Source of the DNA: Pseudomonadota bacterium
Lineage (GTDB): Bacteria > Pseudomonadota > Alphaproteobacteria > Micropepsales > Micropepsaceae
Reading direction: 5' to 3'
NCBI GenBank assembly: GCA_018241025.1
Contig: JAFEEQ010000018.1
Span: 124,001-188,000 of the forward strand
DNA: 64,000 bases
Shown: positions 61,531 to 64,000 of the stretch, in pieces
Numbering within the stretch: the stretch's first letter is position 1
How the letters are laid out: every line of letters starts with the position of its first letter
Made by a program: the position numbers and the translations under genes
The notes under the pieces: model-generated
Seen by the model: the letters and a program-made list of their open reading frames with translations, nothing else
What the model was told of the DNA's origin: nothing
Database searches by the model: none

Positions 61531-62459
61531 GGCAGCTTCAGATCCTGCGGCCCCGGGATGGCGAGGTAGGCAAGCCGCTTGTTGGCCCAGCGACCGCGCG
61601 TCACGGTGTCGAGGATCAGCCCGCTCGTCAGCGCCAGCGACGCGACGATCATCAGGCTCGCGGCCAAAACCGCACTCGGCAATTTGGGCACAAGCTGCGT
61701 CTGGAGGTAGTCGATCACCACCGGCACGCCGACCGCGATGGAGGCCAGCGCGAACAGCGCCGCGATCACGCTGAAGAACAGCAGTGGGCGTTCCTCGCGC
61801 AGCATCTGCGCGATGGTGAACAGGATGCGGAAGCCGTCGCGATAGGTGTTGAGCTTGCTCACCGATCCGACCGGCCGTTCCTTGTAGGCGGTTTCGATCT
61901 CGGCCATCGGCATCATCAGGCGGACGGCGTGGACTGTCATCTCTGTCTCGATCCCGAAGCCGCCGGCGGTGAACGGAAAGGATTTGACGAAGCGCCGCGA
62001 CATCACGCGATAGCCGCTCAGCATGTCGCCGAGCTTCACGTTGAACATCGTCGCGGTTAGTCCGGTCAGCATCCGGTTGCCCCAGACATGCCCGGCGCGA
62101 TAGGCCGCTGCCTCGGTATGCACGCGGACGCCGGTGACGAGATCGAGCCCGTCTTCGACCAGTTTTGAGATCAGAGCCGGTGCTGCGGAGGCGTCGTATG
62201 TGTCGTCGCCGTCCGCCAGCACATAGATATCAGCCTCAACGTCGGCGAACATTCGGCGCATGACGTTGCCCTTGCCCTGGCGCCGCTCGAAACGGACGAT
62301 TGCCCCGGCCTCGCGCGCAACCTGGGCGGTGCGGTCCGTGGAATTGTTGTCGTAGACATAGACCTTGGCGGCGGGCAGCGCGGTGCGGAAGGCGCGCACT
62401 GTGGCGCCGATCGCGGCTTCTTCGTTGTAACAAGGCAGGATGACGGCGATCTCGGTCAT
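61527..62459 (-). CDS. GT2-family polyprenyl-phosphate glycosyltransferase (GtrB-like)
   Basis: A 310-aa enzyme with an N-terminal GT-A domain (TEIAVILPCYNEEAAIGATV, YVYDNNSTDRTAQVA, the DXD-type VLADGDDTYDA, and GYRVMSRRFVKSFPF) and two C-terminal spans (FFSVIAALFALASIAVGVPV and a span ending SGLILD). This plan matches GtrB, which loads a sugar onto undecaprenyl phosphate at the cytosolic face. The acceptor is inferred. The ATG at 62459 gives the clean start and overlaps the upstream stop by ATGA. Confidence 0.93.
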   Translation of the reverse strand: MTEIAVILPCYNEEAAIGATVRAFRTALPAAKVYVYDNNSTDRTAQVAREAGAIVRFERRQGKGNVMRRMFADVEADIYVLADGDDTYDASAAPALISKLVEDGLDLVTGVRVHTEAAAYRAGHVWGNRMLTGLTATMFNVKLGDMLSGYRVMSRRFVKSFPFTAGGFGIETEMTVHAVRLMMPMAEIETAYKERPVGSVSKLNTYRDGFRILFTIAQMLREERPLLFFSVIAALFALASIAVGVPVVIDYLQTQLVPKLPSAVLAASLMIVASLALTSGLILDTVTRGRWANKRLAYLAIPGPQDLKLP

Positions 62460-64000
62460 TCGCGCGGCCATTTGAACAGCGGACAGAATTCATAGTCCCC
62501 GACGATGTTCGTGTCGAACACCACGCATTTCAGCCAGTCGATGCGCAGGTGATACTCGGCCAGTGCGTCGCGCGCGCGCCCCATGTCATAGGCGCTGGCG
62601 AGGACGTAGATATCGCGCTTCTTGTTGATGTACTCGAAGACGCGGCCCTTCATCATCCGGGTCAGTTTGGTGCCGTCCTGGGGCTGCACCATCCAGCCAT
62701 CGATGCGCAGCAGGGGGATGCGCTTGTCGAAGGACGGTGCGATGAAACCGAGCGGATCGATTCCGGTCAGGAGCACCATCGATTTTTCGGGATGCGGAAT
62801 CTTCGGCAGGTCGACCTGGACGAAGGGATCGCTCACCGGCGCGCGGTCGATATAGTCCACCCGCGTCGTCGCCGCGACGGCAAGGAACAGAACCGCGAGC
62901 GCGATATATTGCACCCGGCGCGGGATCGGCAGGAGCCCGATCGAGATCGCCACGACCAGCGGCGCGATCATCTCCAGCCCGACTATGTAGCGGTAGATCG
63001 CGAACATCTTCAGCCAGGTCAGATAGGACGCGGCGACGAAGGCGAGAACGATCCGCGCCGGTTCGGGCAGCACCATCGGGTCTTTCGAGCGCCGTCCGGC
63101 CAGCCACACGACGATCGCGACGATACCGGTCACATAGGCGAGCATCACGCGGATGTCGCCGAACGGAATGTCGTCGGCGATCTGCCAGTTCAGCGTCCAC
63201 AGGATCGGGAAAGTCGCCGCGACCCAGAAATGCGTCGGCAGGAAACGCATGTCGCGATAGGGCGCGGCCAGCGCCAGCGGTGACTTGAAGTACTCGTTGA
63301 AATAGGGGAACAGCGGATTGCCCGTGAGCTGCTCCATGTGCAGCGCCCAATAGCCCATGAACAGCGCTACGCCCGCGGCGCCGGCAAGACCGCCGGCCGC
63401 CAGACGCACCGCCTGATGTTTCCAGCTGCCGCCGACCGCAAGCAATGCGGCGGCGAAGCCGATGGCGAAGGGAAACTCGGGCAGCTTGAGGCCGACGGTG
63501 CTGCCGACCATGAATCCGGCCAGCGCCGCAATCGCGGCCGAGAGCCAAAGCGGACCTTCCTTCAGCCGCACGCGCTGCACGACGAGCACTGCGATGGCAC
63601 CCAGGATCAGGATGCTCATCGTGTTGTCGTGATAGGTCGTGCCGAACATGTTGAGGCCGAGCCCGCCGGTCTGACCGATCAGCGCGAGCGCCGCAGCGCC
63701 GAGTTTGTATTCCTCGATGCGCAGCGTCTGGCGCGCGAGGATGTAGAGCGGCACGACATTGCTGCCATGGACGCAGCCGAGCACGAAGAGCGCGAACCAG
63801 GCCGGCGTATGCGTCGCCAGCAGATAGAACGGAATGTCCTGGAACGGATTGTAGTAGCTCGCCTGATGCGCCACGAGCAGGTCGAGATGCTCACGCCCGT
63901 TCAGGAAGGCGTAGGGGATGTACCAATGATAGTTGCGGAAATCCCAGGAGGTATCCTTGCCCAGCCACAGGACATAGCAGCCCCAGAACACAATGGCCGC
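62456..64000 (-). CDS. GT-C-like multi-span membrane protein, partial at the right edge
   Basis: At least 511 residues with ten or more spans. The visible N-terminal end has WLGKDTSWDFRNYHWYIPYA, an acidic first loop of the kind that holds the catalytic aspartate in GT-C glycosyltransferases. The C-terminal part is soluble (PHPEKSMVLLTGIDPLGF, DTNIVGDYEFCPLFKW). The frame is open to the window edge, so its true start lies beyond 64000; GTG at 63991 is not convincing. In this operon it would be the transferase that moves the flipped sugar onto an envelope acceptor, as in O-antigen-type gtrA-gtrB-gtrC sets. Confidence 0.85.
   Translation of the reverse strand, partial: AAIVFWGCYVLWLGKDTSWDFRNYHWYIPYAFLNGREHLDLLVAHQASYYNPFQDIPFYLLATHTPAWFALFVLGCVHGSNVVPLYILARQTLRIEEYKLGAAALALIGQTGGLGLNMFGTTYHDNTMSILILGAIAVLVVQRVRLKEGPLWLSAAIAALAGFMVGSTVGLKLPEFPFAIGFAAALLAVGGSWKHQAVRLAAGGLAGAAGVALFMGYWALHMEQLTGNPLFPYFNEYFKSPLALAAPYRDMRFLPTHFWVAATFPILWTLNWQIADDIPFGDIRVMLAYVTGIVAIVVWLAGRRSKDPMVLPEPARIVLAFVAASYLTWLKMFAIYRYIVGLEMIAPLVVAISIGLLPIPRRVQYIALAVLFLAVAATTRVDYIDRAPVSDPFVQVDLPKIPHPEKSMVLLTGIDPLGFIAPSFDKRIPLLRIDGWMVQPQDGTKLTRMMKGRVFEYINKKRDIYVLASAYDMGRARDALAEYHLRIDWLKCVVFDTNIVGDYEFCPLFKWPRE

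Noticed and set aside
1..64000. search for tRNA, rRNA, CRISPR arrays, IS elements and integrases
   Set aside because: No cloverleaf, rRNA block, regularly spaced repeat or transposase/integrase motif was seen by eye. A program search could still find a short RNA.

Overview
The window is about 64 kb of dense, GC-rich chromosome from an alphaproteobacterium. The evidence is a ccmE-ccmF-ccmH / degP / FeuPQ-like / glnE gene order of the kind known from rhizobia, an hfaABD-type holdfast-anchor operon of the kind known from Caulobacter, a ROSE-type RNA thermometer in front of an hsp20 gene, and an ExbB-ExbD-ExbD energy-transduction operon. The genus cannot be fixed from the sequence alone; a Rhizomicrobium/Micropepsaceae-like organism would fit, but that is inference. 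Genes are packed tightly: co-directional neighbours often overlap by ATGA or GTGA, and six of eleven convergent pairs overlap by exactly four bases at their stop codons. No tRNA, rRNA, CRISPR array, insertion sequence or prophage gene was seen.

Layout. 1-3.7 kb: a hypothetical protein, a CaiB-type CoA-transferase, a small conserved protein and a lipoprotein. 3.8-13.4 kb: cytochrome c maturation (ccmEFH), periplasmic protease DegP, a FeuP/FeuQ-like two-component system and glnE. 13.4-16.2 kb: a polyamine-type ABC transporter without a binding protein. 16.3-22.2 kb: metabolite exporter, DgoK, a MaoC hydratase/CitE lyase pair and an OPT transporter. 22.3-24.4 kb: hfaABD. 24.6-26.2 kb: a DsbA-fold isomerase, a rhomboid protease and a small DUF4389-like protein. 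26.2-30.9 kb: a large TonB-dependent receptor behind a 44-bp dyad, and an aldo/keto reductase. 30.9-35.2 kb: an RND efflux pump with its adaptor. 35.5-43.4 kb: TypA, an SDR, HisN, two alpha/beta hydrolases, an SCP2 protein and a heat-regulated Hsp20.

43.5-48.1 kb holds the most interesting system. Two short ORFs share a C-terminal block W-x-APRL-x-K-x-TSARD-x-ET-x4-G-x-EILILIS. They lie directly upstream of a cobalamin-binding radical SAM protein of the RiPP-maturation type. A putative hydrolase with an altered nucleophile motif and a convergent pentapeptide-repeat protein follow. I read this as a small, probably undescribed radical-SAM RiPP locus. The second precursor has a 14-bp tandem duplication at its 5' end that changes which start codon is in frame.

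48.4-64 kb: an autotransporter, threonine aldolase, glyoxalase I, a tonB-exbB-exbD-exbD-TPR operon ending in a strong terminator, an alphaproteobacterial-type intergenic repeat, an exported NlpC/P60-like protein, modBC without modA, and a GtrA/GtrB/GT-C-like glycosylation operon that runs off the right edge.

Functionally the window combines envelope biogenesis and energy-coupled uptake (ccm, degP, FeuPQ-like, TBDR, TonB/ExbBD, autotransporter, hfa, Gtr) with stress and housekeeping genes (glnE, typA, hsp20) and one accessory peptide natural-product island.
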